From Psychrobacter sp. (GTDB taxonomy: Bacteria; Pseudomonadota; Gammaproteobacteria; Pseudomonadales; Moraxellaceae): 6,431 nucleotides of DNA. The position numbers were made by a program, and so were the translations under genes. The stretch is from assembly GCA_029264635.1 (NCBI GenBank), contig JARIAA010000111.1, positions 1 to 6,431 on the forward strand, in the 5' to 3' direction. How positions within the stretch are numbered: the stretch's first letter is position 1; every line of letters begins with the position of its first letter. The notes below the pieces were generated by a model, which was given only the letters and a program-made list of their open reading frames with translations, made no database searches and had not been told where the DNA came from. This document shows positions 1 through 6,403 of the stretch, in pieces.

Positions 1-882
1 CGTATAAATCTGCGTCGTTGATAAATCACTATGCCCTAGCAATAACTGTACGCTACGTAAGTCTGCACCATGATTGAGCAGATGGGTGGCAAAGGCATGA
101 CGTAAAGTATGCGGCGAGAGCTCTTTATCAATACTGGCAATTTTGGCGTATTTTTTAAGCAAGTACCAAAAGTTCTGCCGCGTCATATAACCGCCTTGCG
201 CGGTCAAAAACACCGCTTGGCAATTGCCAGATTTTAGATGCGCAATCAAATCGCCACGACCATGACTCAGATAATCCTCTAAGGCATCCGCAGCATATTC
301 ACCCAATGGCACTAGCCTAGTTTTATTACCTTTACCCGTAATCTGCAGCCAACCTGAATTGAGATTGACTTGTTCGAGCGACAGATTAATAAGCTCACTG
401 ACCCGTAGGCCGCAAGCGTAAAGCACTTCAAGCATAGCTTTATCACGCAGTCCCAGTGCCGTGCTGGTATCAGGCGCAGCAAGCAGATTATCGACATCAG
501 CCTCGCTCAGATCCTTTGGCAATGGACGACCTAATTTGGGACTTTTGATACGCTCGCACGGATTGTCTTCACGCAGGTTACTGGCGATCATCCACAGGTA
601 GAACTGCCGCAGACTTGAGAGCATCCGTGCTTGGGTGCGGGGGGTTTTGTCCTCGATAGTAAGGGTTGATAGGCAGTGCAATACGTCATCGGACTGCCAT
701 TTCGTCAGCGCAATTGGGCTAGTCAATTCACAAGAGCGCAAATCGCGGACATAAGCATTACGTGTCCGCGTTGCCAGACCGCGCGCCAGCATCGCTTGAC
801 GAAACTCAGTGATATAGCTTGGCTCGTCATCGACGGCTAGCGCTTTAGGCTGACGCTGTTGTACGGCACGATCACGGCTCAT
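1..882 (-). CDS. xerD: Tyrosine recombinase XerD (3' end cut by window edge)
   Basis: Site-specific tyrosine recombinase that, with XerC, resolves chromosome dimers at dif during FtsK-driven segregation. The frame is open from an ATG at 882 to the left edge, giving 294 residues. An N-terminal SAM-like core-binding domain covers about residues 22-108 and the catalytic domain runs from about 125. All active-site residues are visible: R160 (in GLRVSEL), K184 (GKGNK), H258 and R261 (HTLRH), H284 (LLGHSD) and the nucleophile Y293 (QIYT). Only one codon follows the tyrosine, so roughly 15-20 C-terminal residues are missing. The stretches RLPKDLSEA-like (LPKDLSEADV), LRDKAMLEVLYA and MTRQNFW match XerD rather than XerC. 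The N-terminus is about 12-14 residues longer than in E. coli XerD. There is no strong ribosome binding site, only GAGAG close upstream. A gap of 264 bases to the preceding gene suggests its own promoter, although I cannot point to a good one. Confidence 0.95.
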   Translation of the reverse strand, partial: MSRDRAVQQRQPKALAVDDEPSYITEFRQAMLARGLATRTRNAYVRDLRSCELTSPIALTKWQSDDVLHCLSTLTIEDKTPRTQARMLSSLRQFYLWMIASNLREDNPCERIKSPKLGRPLPKDLSEADVDNLLAAPDTSTALGLRDKAMLEVLYACGLRVSELINLSLEQVNLNSGWLQITGKGNKTRLVPLGEYAADALEDYLSHGRGDLIAHLKSGNCQAVFLTAQGGYMTRQNFWYLLKKYAKIASIDKELSPHTLRHAFATHLLNHGADLRSVQLLLGHSDLSTTQIYT

Positions 883-912
883 TTTTTCTCTCAGAAAGGA
901 GTTAATATTTAA

Positions 913-1146
913 TTACTTAACCGAACTAACAAGTTGCAAATCTGACGAGTTTACTAATGAGTTTTTCTGGCAAGTATGCAAGTTAAATAATAGCTTTTCA
1001 ATTACTTCTAAGGCAGATTTCCGATTTGATATCGACTGTAAACTATCTATTTCATCAAATGTTTGGAGGCATTTTAATAATTTATCAGCTGAATCGGTGC
1101 GCTGAGCGCACCCTACAGAAAATTTATCAACAGCTATCTTTTTACT
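913..1146 (-). other. Start-less 77-codon open stretch between methyltransferase and xerD; possible gene remnant
   Basis: The gap of 264 bases between the methyltransferase stop and the xerD start contains no recognisable gene. On the minus strand, in the same frame as both neighbours, 77 sense codons run from just after the methyltransferase TAA to another TAA at 913-915. There is no ATG and no GTG in frame; the only possible starts are two late TTG codons. From about 1095 downwards the translation looks like helical protein (for example ADKLLKCLQTFDEI and SALEVIEKLLFNL). The upstream part reads through a REP-like palindrome. It may be the tail of a decayed gene or a chance open frame in AT-rich DNA. 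No family is recognised. Confidence 0.25.
1096..1116. repeat. REP-like palindrome GGTGCGCTGAGCGCACC with adjoining CTAC
   Basis: Positions 1096-1112 form a perfect 8-base inverted repeat around one central base, followed by CTAC. Read on the minus strand this gives GTAGGGTGCGCTCAGCGCACC-type sequence, the GTAGGGTGCG pattern shared by many repetitive extragenic palindromes in proteobacteria. It is much richer in GC than its surroundings. It lies about 30 bases downstream of the methyltransferase stop. Neither strand has a U-run after the stem, so it is not a standard intrinsic terminator, but the hairpin could protect the mRNA 3' end. Assignment as REP rests on pattern recall and would need copies elsewhere in the genome. 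Confidence 0.5.
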
Positions 1147-2364
1147 TTAAGGTTTGTCAGGCATCAAACACCACAAGGAAGTAACCTCGGCATTACGTGC
1201 CGCGTATAAAGGATCAGACTTATCTTGGCTGCGATTATGCTTGGGCTTGGTATCAAGACGATATTTTACGTTTAGTCCGCTATCGGTAAACCAGCCTAAT
1301 AATTCATCACGAGTGCGCAATCGCAAGTGCTCAGCCAAATCCGATAGAATTAACCACACCTCGCCTTTATCGCTTAACTGCTTTTTTACGCCTTGCAAAA
1401 ATCCACGCAGCATTGCGCTGTTAGGATCATAAACGGCGTATTCAAGTGGTGAGCTGGGCTTGGCGGGCAACCAAGGTGGATTGCAGACAATTAAATTCGC
1501 TGTTGGCGCCTCAGTAGGGAACAAATCTGTTTGTTGCAACTGTACATTAGATAGCCCTTGACGCTCAAAGTTTTCGCGCGCGCAGTCCAAAGCACGTGGG
1601 TTTAAGTCCGTGGCAATCACCTGATTTACACCGCGCTGGGCCAATATAATAGCCAGCAAGCCCGTTCCTGTACCGACATCATAAGCGATGTCATGAACGG
1701 CTGGCAATGGTGCATCGAGCAATAGCTGCACATACTCATGACGGGTGGGCGCAAAAACCCCATAATGCGGGAATATCGATAGGCCTAAATTGTCGATCGG
1801 TACGCCTTTCTCATGCCACTGCGCTGCGCCAAGCGCCCCTTGCAAGTCACGAAAAGGCAGCACGCACGCTTCATCTATTTTGCCAAAAGCTGCTGTACAA
1901 GCTGCACTTATATCAGGAGCACGACGCAATTGGCTAACATAACCTGCCTCAAGCTCTAATAGCAAACGGCTTAATATGCGCGAACGCTGAGCTTGGGTTT
2001 GGCGCTGCTGATGAAATAAGTTAGGAATTACCTGAGAATGTATTAAGGATTCAGCCGTCGGTTTATTAAACGTATTAGCCGCTTTTTTTGCTTTACGTTG
2101 CTCGGAGCGCTCATTCGTACGCTCGATACGCCGATTAATTGCTTGTAGTAATTGCCGCGCATTATGAAAGTCACCGCGCCACAGCAGTGAGGTGCCCTCG
2201 CAGGCTAAACGGTAAGCTTCATCGGCACTCGTTTTGTCGTCCACTAATACAATACGCGCAGGCGACGCATAATTACTTTCAGACAACCAGCGAGCATGGC
2301 GTAAGGTTTCGTTCCCGTTTTTGTCCTCATACCACTGCACATACTGCTTTTGGGTTTCTAACAC
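1147..2364 (-). CDS. Class I SAM-dependent methyltransferase, HemK/RsmC-like with NPPW motif and long N-terminal domain
   Basis: A 405-residue protein. The C-terminal half (about 195-400) is a Rossmann methyltransferase: DVGTGTG at 229-235 is the AdoMet-binding motif I, D253 in ATDLNPRAL ends strand 2, and NPPW at 295-298 is the catalytic motif IV. NPPY/NPPW enzymes methylate planar nitrogens, such as glutamine side chains (PrmB/PrmC) or guanine N2 in rRNA (RsmC/RlmG). Which of these applies here cannot be told. The segment FPHYGVFAPTRHEYVQLL just before motif I resembles the substrate-side segment of HemK-like enzymes. Residues 1-190 carry no motif I can name; 70-95 is highly basic, fitting nucleic-acid or ribosome contact. 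The overall pattern resembles a widespread family annotated only as methyltransferase. The start is GTG; no in-frame ATG occurs until residue 318, and a good ribosome binding site supports it. The gap to tusA upstream is 80 bases. Confidence 0.85.
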   Translation of the reverse strand: MLETQKQYVQWYEDKNGNETLRHARWLSESNYASPARIVLVDDKTSADEAYRLACEGTSLLWRGDFHNARQLLQAINRRIERTNERSEQRKAKKAANTFNKPTAESLIHSQVIPNLFHQQRQTQAQRSRILSRLLLELEAGYVSQLRRAPDISAACTAAFGKIDEACVLPFRDLQGALGAAQWHEKGVPIDNLGLSIFPHYGVFAPTRHEYVQLLLDAPLPAVHDIAYDVGTGTGLLAIILAQRGVNQVIATDLNPRALDCARENFERQGLSNVQLQQTDLFPTEAPTANLIVCNPPWLPAKPSSPLEYAVYDPNSAMLRGFLQGVKKQLSDKGEVWLILSDLAEHLRLRTRDELLGWFTDSGLNVKYRLDTKPKHNRSQDKSDPLYAARNAEVTSLWCLMPDKP

Positions 2365-2368
2365 GCGA

Positions 2369-2375
2369 CCTACCT
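2369..2375 (-). promoter_or_regulatory. Ribosome binding site supporting the GTG start of the methyltransferase
   Basis: On the minus strand AGGTAGG lies four bases before the GTG at 2364-2362. It is the best Shine-Dalgarno match seen in front of any gene in the window and fixes this non-ATG start, since there is no nearby ATG in frame. Confidence 0.6.
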
Positions 2376-2444
2376 GTAAACTATGAATGAGATAACTGAT
2401 TATGTTCTAAACCTTACGCGTCTTATGCGACCTATTGTCAATTA

Positions 2445-2714
2445 TTAAGCGCTTTTTTTCTTGACTAAGTAACGATATGTGGGCGCCTCATTGAGCGTTT
2501 CTTGATGGACAAGCGTGTGCCCCAAATGACGACAAAAATTAGGAATGTCACGAGTGGTGGCTGGATCAGTGGCAAGTATTTCAATCAACTCGCCGCCATC
2601 TGCTTGGCGAATGGTCTTGTGCAACATCATCACAGGCTCAGGACAAATTAATCCTTGAGTATCTAGATGATGCTGAATAGTAGTATAAGAAATTGAAGTT
2701 GTCATAGTCGTCAT
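2445..2714 (-). CDS. tusA: Sulfur carrier protein TusA
   Basis: Small cytoplasmic sulfur carrier. It takes persulfide sulfur from cysteine desulfurase IscS and passes it to the TusBCD/TusE relay for MnmA, which makes the 2-thio group of mnm5s2U34 in Lys, Glu and Gln tRNAs. The diagnostic motif CPEPVMM follows GLI, and its cysteine (residue 24 from the chosen start) is the sulfur-binding residue. ATDPATTRDIPNFC and the ending YRYLVKK match E. coli TusA almost word for word, so this is TusA proper rather than a YedF-like paralogue. The frame can be extended to a TTG at 2744 that overlaps the stop of the upstream gene, but family length (about 81 residues) argues against it. ATG codons at 2714 (89 residues) and 2705 (86 residues) are both possible; neither has a clear ribosome binding site. 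It lies 26 bases downstream of the membrane gene and is probably co-transcribed with it. Confidence 0.93.
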   Translation of the reverse strand: MTTMTTSISYTTIQHHLDTQGLICPEPVMMLHKTIRQADGGELIEILATDPATTRDIPNFCRHLGHTLVHQETLNEAPTYRYLVKKKSA

Positions 2715-2740
2715 ATTACAAATAAGTAGGGGGGTGAATG

Positions 2741-3265
2741 TCAATGATTGCTATCAATTGGTACATCTTTAGAGGTTATATTTTCTGTTTTAAGATCCTC
2801 TTTTTCAAGGACTCCTTCAGCGGTTAAAAAACTAAAGAAGCGCTTAAAGTTGGCTCTAAATAAAAAAGCTACCCCAAGCCATGATGCTAGTCCCAACCAT
2901 GCAGTATCAGCAAACAATAACCCGCCAACTAATATGATGGTTGATACGCCAATACTGAGCGCAATCATCGAAGGTTGGCTCAGCCGATAGCGATAAATAA
3001 CGAGAGCATCATAGATAGTAATAGGAATGGTCAACGCTATCAGTGCATAAGGTAGATTAAAAAATAACCGATAAAGGATCTGGTTGTCATGGAACGCTTT
3101 AATACTGGCAATGGTGCCAAAAACCATAAAAGCGACGATAGCGGCATAAATGAGATAAATCGCTATCTGGTTTGCACGCTGCGCGCCTTTAATACGTGCA
3201 ACAGCCAGCGGAGCAAAACCATGTTGCGACTTATTTTGCAAAGTTTGGTCTGAGACAATGGTCAT
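2741..3265 (-). CDS. Uncharacterised four-helix inner-membrane protein
   Basis: I do not recognise this 174-residue protein. It has a basic N-terminal segment (residues 1-31), then four strongly hydrophobic stretches at about 32-55, 68-91, 99-119 and 120-137. A basic patch (RANFKRFF, 137-144) and a charged hydrophilic tail with alternating Lys, Glu and Asp (149-174) follow. The positive-inside rule is satisfied if both ends are cytoplasmic: R25/K26/R30 precede helix 1 and K141/R142 follow helix 4, while YRYR (91-94) sits in the central loop. No catalytic motif, metal ligand pattern or signal peptide is visible. The ATG at 3265 is the first possible start in frame, with only a poor ribosome binding site. 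It ends 26 bases before the chosen tusA start, which suggests co-transcription but not necessarily a role in sulfur transfer. Confidence 0.8.
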   Translation of the reverse strand: MTIVSDQTLQNKSQHGFAPLAVARIKGAQRANQIAIYLIYAAIVAFMVFGTIASIKAFHDNQILYRLFFNLPYALIALTIPITIYDALVIYRYRLSQPSMIALSIGVSTIILVGGLLFADTAWLGLASWLGVAFLFRANFKRFFSFLTAEGVLEKEDLKTENITSKDVPIDSNH

Positions 3266-3318
3266 AGCAATCAGTCATTTATGTATAAGGGTTTATGATA
3301 CTTGATTTAGAGTCTGTA

Positions 3319-3340
3319 TGATTAAGTAATCATATGATTA
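3319..3340. promoter_or_regulatory. Operator-like cluster of three alternating TGATTA/TAATCA half-sites
   Basis: TGATTA (3319-3324), TAATCA (3327-3332) and TGATTA (3335-3340) lie exactly eight bases apart in alternating orientation. The last two form a perfect 14-base palindrome, TAATCATATGATTA (3327-3340); the first two form a second inverted repeat with a two-base centre. The cluster sits 54-75 bases before the start of the membrane gene and just downstream of a possible promoter, a position suited to a repressor. The DNA is very AT-rich, so some symmetry is expected by chance. The binding protein is unknown. Confidence 0.3.
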
Positions 3341-3344
3341 AAAG

Positions 3345-3372
3345 ATAATAGTGACATTTAAGCACGTGTCGC
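3345..3372 (-). promoter_or_regulatory. Possible promoter for the membrane protein-tusA pair
   Basis: On the minus strand GCGACA (3372-3367, four of six matches to the -35 consensus) and TATTAT (3350-3345, five of six to -10) are 16 bases apart, within the 141-base gap upstream of the membrane gene. Initiation would fall near 3338, inside the TGATTA/TAATCA cluster. It is a motif match only. Confidence 0.2.
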
Positions 3373-3406
3373 ATAATGAGATTGCTTAATACTCTGCTGA
3401 TAAAAA

Positions 3407-3928
3407 TTATTCAGGTTTGATGGCACTGATTAAAACACCGCTGCTAGGGTCAGTAAAATAAGTTGATAATAAAATACAGGCAGAGATATCATCAATCGGA
3501 TCACGCTCATTATTGATCCAGCCGTTTTCCCAAGCAATCTCACGCGCCGCAACCGACGTTAAACGCTCATCACAGAGCGATACCTGCACAGGCAAATGCT
3601 GCTCCATTAAACGGTGTGCCAAGCGCCGCGCGAATTTATGCGCACGCTTTGAGAGCATAGAGCTGCTACCGTCCATATTGAGTGGTAACCCAACGAGCAC
3701 CTGCGTGATCCCCCAAACCTTGATAATGCCCAATAAGTTATCCCAATCAGGCTGTCCATTATTCATAGCCAAAATATCAAAAGTGCGTGCCGTTTCAGTC
3801 ATGGTATTGCCCAGTGCCATCCCCATTTTTTTGACACCATAATCTAACGCCAAAATAAGGTGAGGTTTGATGATAGGCTGCGCAGCAGTATTATCAATAT
3901 TTTCGGGAGTAATAGCAGAATCTACCAT
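3407..3928 (-). CDS. ruvX: RuvX/YqgF family RNase H-fold nuclease
   Basis: Putative pre-16S rRNA nuclease, also described as a Holliday junction resolvase-like protein; the family is nearly universal and often essential. At 173 residues it has an N-terminal tail of about 22 residues before the conserved core. The acidic residues expected for the two-metal RNase H fold are visible: D29 in LALDYG, the D120-E121 pair in CDERLTS and D146 in PIDDISACILL. LVGLPLNMDGS at 78-88 is the family glycine-rich strand-loop. Nothing important is missing. The ATG at 3928 is the only reasonable start, because the next methionine (35) lies beyond the first catalytic aspartate; the ribosome binding site is weak, with AGGA too far upstream. 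It follows yqgE by 91 bases, a gene order conserved in many gammaproteobacteria including E. coli. Confidence 0.95.
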   Translation of the reverse strand: MVDSAITPENIDNTAAQPIIKPHLILALDYGVKKMGMALGNTMTETARTFDILAMNNGQPDWDNLLGIIKVWGITQVLVGLPLNMDGSSSMLSKRAHKFARRLAHRLMEQHLPVQVSLCDERLTSVAAREIAWENGWINNERDPIDDISACILLSTYFTDPSSGVLISAIKPE

Positions 3929-3994
3929 ATTTTCGGATGCTTCCTACTTTGATGTTTCTCAATTTATGTAGCTGAGGGGCTTAACTGGTAACAT

Positions 3995-4011
3995 TTAGCA
4001 GGCGATGCTAA
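3995..4011. other. Small hairpin between yqgE and ruvX
   Basis: TTAGCA (3995-4000) and TGCTAA (4006-4011) are perfect inverted copies around a five-base loop, beginning about nine bases after the yqgE stop in the direction of transcription. The stem is short, only one third GC, and has no U-run, so it is at best a weak attenuating or processing structure. Confidence 0.2.
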
Positions 4012-4019
4012 GCACTAAC

Positions 4020-4583
4020 CTAAGCGTGACCAATATCGCTACTAAGATAGTCAAAATTGACGCCAATCTTATCAGCCGCCAGTTGCCAACGTTTTCCAAA
4101 AGGCGTATCAAATAATAAGGTTAAGTCAGCAGGACAGACTAGCCAGTCACCACTTTCAAGCTCACGATCAAGCTGCTTTTTGCCCCAGCTGGCATGGCCT
4201 AAGCAAAGCTGGTAATGATTAATACCTTGCCCTGCGGCAATACGCTTCAAAATATCTTGGCTGGTGGTGATACAGACATTTTCTGAGATGGCAAAAGAGG
4301 AGGCCCATTCTGGCTGACCGGTGTGCAGCACAAAGCCCACTTCAGGATACATCGGACCCCCTTCTAGCGCCAAGTCTTCCATCACCTGTGGACTTGTAAC
4401 CTCAATATCTAAATCTTCTAACAACTTGCCTACACGTGCCTGTTCAATAGGACGGTTTACCATCAATCCTAATGCCCCTTGCTTATCATGGCGACAAATA
4501 TAAATCAGCGCCCGCTCAAACCGTGGGTCTGAGAGTTCAGGCGCTGCAATTAAGAAATGGTGGGTCAAGTTAGCTTTAGACAT
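4020..4583 (-). CDS. yqgE: YqgE/AlgH family protein (UPF0301)
   Basis: Member of the UPF0301 family, known as AlgH in Pseudomonas, where it was linked to alginate regulation; the biochemical role is still unclear. Starting at the ATG at 4583 the product is 187 residues, the same length as E. coli YqgE. It aligns from the N-terminal HHFLIAAPEL through RALIYICRHDKQGALGLMVNRP, GGP, GFVLHTG, CITTSQDIL, LGHASWGKKQLDRE, WLVCPADL and LLFDTPFGKRW to a terminal GHA, all family hallmarks. The frame stays open back to an ATG at 4670, but that adds 29 hydrophobic residues absent from the family and covers a possible promoter, so I reject it. No clear ribosome binding site precedes the chosen ATG. The neighbour downstream is ruvX, the usual pairing; recN ends 136 bases upstream. 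Confidence 0.94.
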   Translation of the reverse strand: MSKANLTHHFLIAAPELSDPRFERALIYICRHDKQGALGLMVNRPIEQARVGKLLEDLDIEVTSPQVMEDLALEGGPMYPEVGFVLHTGQPEWASSFAISENVCITTSQDILKRIAAGQGINHYQLCLGHASWGKKQLDRELESGDWLVCPADLTLLFDTPFGKRWQLAADKIGVNFDYLSSDIGHA

Positions 4584-4617
4584 AGAGGCAAACGCAACAT
4601 AAAAAAGGTGAGACACT

Positions 4618-4647
4618 ACTATATGGTGATACAAACCAGAAAAGCAA
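4618..4647 (-). promoter_or_regulatory. Possible yqgE promoter
   Basis: On the minus strand TTGCTT (4647-4642) and TATAGT (4623-4618, five of six matches to the -10 consensus) are 18 bases apart. Transcription would begin near 4610, giving an untranslated leader of about 27 bases before the ATG at 4583. If real, it excludes the longer yqgE start at 4670. The -35 match is poor. Confidence 0.25.
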
Positions 4648-4719
4648 TATAGAAAATAAATAGCAAACATTCAATATGGACTATTTTTAATTTATCATGC
4701 ATGTATCAACAACGAATGC

Positions 4720-6399
4720 TTATTTAACATCGGTTAATAAACTGCGGGCGTGATCGCGAGTAACATCAGTGATAGTCACACCGCCTGACATACGGGCAAG
4801 CTCGTTGATTTGCGCATCCTTAGTCAAAATAACCAGCTCGCTTTGGGTCTGCTCATGATGATGTTTTTGTACAAGGATATGTTGATGCGCTTGAGCGGCG
4901 ACTTGCGCTTGGTGCGTGATCGCTAACAGCTGCTGCGTCTGTCCCAGTGTGCGTAGTAATTCGCCAACGACTTGTGCGGTACCGCCACTGATACCTACAT
5001 CAACCTCATCAAAGACCAGCATAGGTTTGGCCGCATTATTATCGGCATTGGTTACTTGTAACACCTGCATGACAAGCGCCATACGGGACAGTTCACCCCC
5101 TGACGCAATCCTATGCAGCGGTTGCATCGGCATACCGACGTTGGCACTAAATAATAAGTCAATATCATAGCAGCCTTGCGCATTATACTGACTAGGATCC
5201 GCCTTTTTGGTAAAAACAAATTCGCAGCGGGCGTTGGGCAGGGCAAGGGGCTTTAATTGCTCGATCAGCTGCTTGCTGATATCGGGCGCCGCTTTTGCAC
5301 GTTCTTTATGTAACTTAGTCGCAAGAGCTAGATAATCTTGCCACGCTTGCTCAATATGCGCCGCCATCGCATCGCTACTGGGCTCGTTTTCCAGTTGCTC
5401 TAATTGCTGTTGCCAGTCTTGGGCCTCAGTGATTAAGTCACCTGCTGGCAAGCCATGCTTGCGCGATAGGCGATGACCTAGGCTGATAAGACTATCGAGC
5501 GCTTGCAAGCGCTCAGGGTCAGGTAGCTGCTGTTCGGCATAATCTGATAATAAGCCGGTCACCTCAGTGATTTGCTGCTGGGCTAAATGTAGTTGCTCAG
5601 AGGCTTGCCCAAAGGTTTGGCTGACACTGATTTGATTATCACACAGTTTGATGGCTTGACCCAGTAAAGTCATTACGTCTGGCTCATCGGTATCACTATC
5701 AAGCAGATGCAGCGCATGACTGGCCTCAAGCATCAAAGCCTCTATATTGGACAGCTCTTCGTGCTCCGCTTCAATGTCATGATAATCGACCGCCAGTAGG
5801 GGTGCAATATCAGCCAATTGACTTTGCAAGAGTTGAATACGGTCTTGGCGCTGAGCCTCACGACTAGCGATCTCATCCGCGCGGCGTTTGAGCTGTTGGT
5901 ACTGTTGGTAGCTGCTGGCCGTTTGCGCCGCTAAAGCAGTTAGCTGTGCCATCTCATCAAGCCATTGCACCACGAACTGCGGTTTGAGCAGCGCTTGCTG
6001 GGCATGTTGGCTGTGAATATTTACCAAAAGTGCGCCCAAGCTTTTGAGCTCTGCTAAGCTGACAGGCGTGCCGTTTAACCACGCTTTTGAACGCCCACTA
6101 TTACTCAGTTGTCGACGAATCATGATCTCAGGCTCATCTAGTGAGCGCTCATGTTCAGTAAACCAGTCAGTTACCACAGCGTTATTGGTCACATCAAACT
6201 GTGCATAAATATCAGCATAAGGCGCGCCATGTCTGACCATAGCACTATCTGCCCGCTCGCCTATACACAGTGATAAAGCATCGAGCAGCAATGACTTACC
6301 TGCACCTGTCTCGCCAGTAATGACATTAAAGCCCTCAGCGACGCTCAGCTCATGCTCAGCAATCAGCGCGAACTGATATAAGGTTAACGATAAAAGCAT
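4720..6399 (-). CDS. recN: DNA repair protein RecN
   Basis: SMC-like ATPase recruited early to double-strand breaks, where it works with RecA in recombinational repair. The 559-residue product is full length for the family. Counting from the ATG, the Walker A motif GETGAGKS lies at about 29-36 and the conserved WLNG...VNIHSQHAQQ segment at 107-135. A long Gln/Glu/Leu-rich coiled-coil region covers about 150-375, with a central hinge-like interruption. The ABC signature SGGELSR is at 433-439, Walker B MLVFDEVD at 460-467 with catalytic E465, and the switch histidine in AITHQAQVAAQA at 496. The frame begins one codon earlier at a TTG (6402), but the adjacent ATG at 6399 is the normal choice and has GAGAGA six bases upstream. 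Only 32 bases of upstream sequence are in the window; no LexA-type CTGT-N8-ACAG box is visible there. The next gene, yqgE, begins after 136 bases, with no clear terminator between them. Confidence 0.97.
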   Translation of the reverse strand: MLLSLTLYQFALIAEHELSVAEGFNVITGETGAGKSLLLDALSLCIGERADSAMVRHGAPYADIYAQFDVTNNAVVTDWFTEHERSLDEPEIMIRRQLSNSGRSKAWLNGTPVSLAELKSLGALLVNIHSQHAQQALLKPQFVVQWLDEMAQLTALAAQTASSYQQYQQLKRRADEIASREAQRQDRIQLLQSQLADIAPLLAVDYHDIEAEHEELSNIEALMLEASHALHLLDSDTDEPDVMTLLGQAIKLCDNQISVSQTFGQASEQLHLAQQQITEVTGLLSDYAEQQLPDPERLQALDSLISLGHRLSRKHGLPAGDLITEAQDWQQQLEQLENEPSSDAMAAHIEQAWQDYLALATKLHKERAKAAPDISKQLIEQLKPLALPNARCEFVFTKKADPSQYNAQGCYDIDLLFSANVGMPMQPLHRIASGGELSRMALVMQVLQVTNADNNAAKPMLVFDEVDVGISGGTAQVVGELLRTLGQTQQLLAITHQAQVAAQAHQHILVQKHHHEQTQSELVILTKDAQINELARMSGGVTITDVTRDHARSLLTDVK

Positions 6400-6403
6400 C
6401 AAA

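Noticed and set aside
312..497. A 61-codon minus-strand frame inside xerD
   Set aside because: It overlaps the xerD catalytic domain in another frame, where the xerD reading carries R160 and K184.
1..882. xerD as the integrase of a mobile element
   Set aside because: Sequence hallmarks are those of chromosomal XerD, and there is no att-like repeat, tRNA, excisionase or phage gene nearby.
1096..1116. Intrinsic terminator formed by the GC-rich palindrome
   Set aside because: The stem is good, but neither strand has the U-run needed directly after it.
913..1149. Stop-codon read-through from the methyltransferase into the following 77 codons
   Set aside because: The stop is TAA in CCT-TAA-AGT, without a known read-through context, and the methyltransferase already ends like a complete family member.
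1154..2390. Open frames of 76-92 codons on the plus strand across the methyltransferase
   Set aside because: They lie antisense to a gene with clear motifs, show no recognisable protein pattern and have no convincing ribosome binding sites; they are mirror frames.
2365..2434. Direct repeat GCGACCTA at 2365-2372 and 2427-2434
   Set aside because: Eight bases repeated once, one copy overlapping the ribosome binding site; too short to separate from chance.
2399..2441. Perfect TTGACA (2441-2436, minus) and CATAAT (2404-2399, minus) as a promoter for the methyltransferase
   Set aside because: They are 31 bases apart, far beyond the usual 16-18, and neither has an acceptable partner at normal spacing.
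4684..4719. Terminator after recN
   Set aside because: The sequence is AT-rich with only CATGCATG symmetry and no stable stem followed by a U-run.
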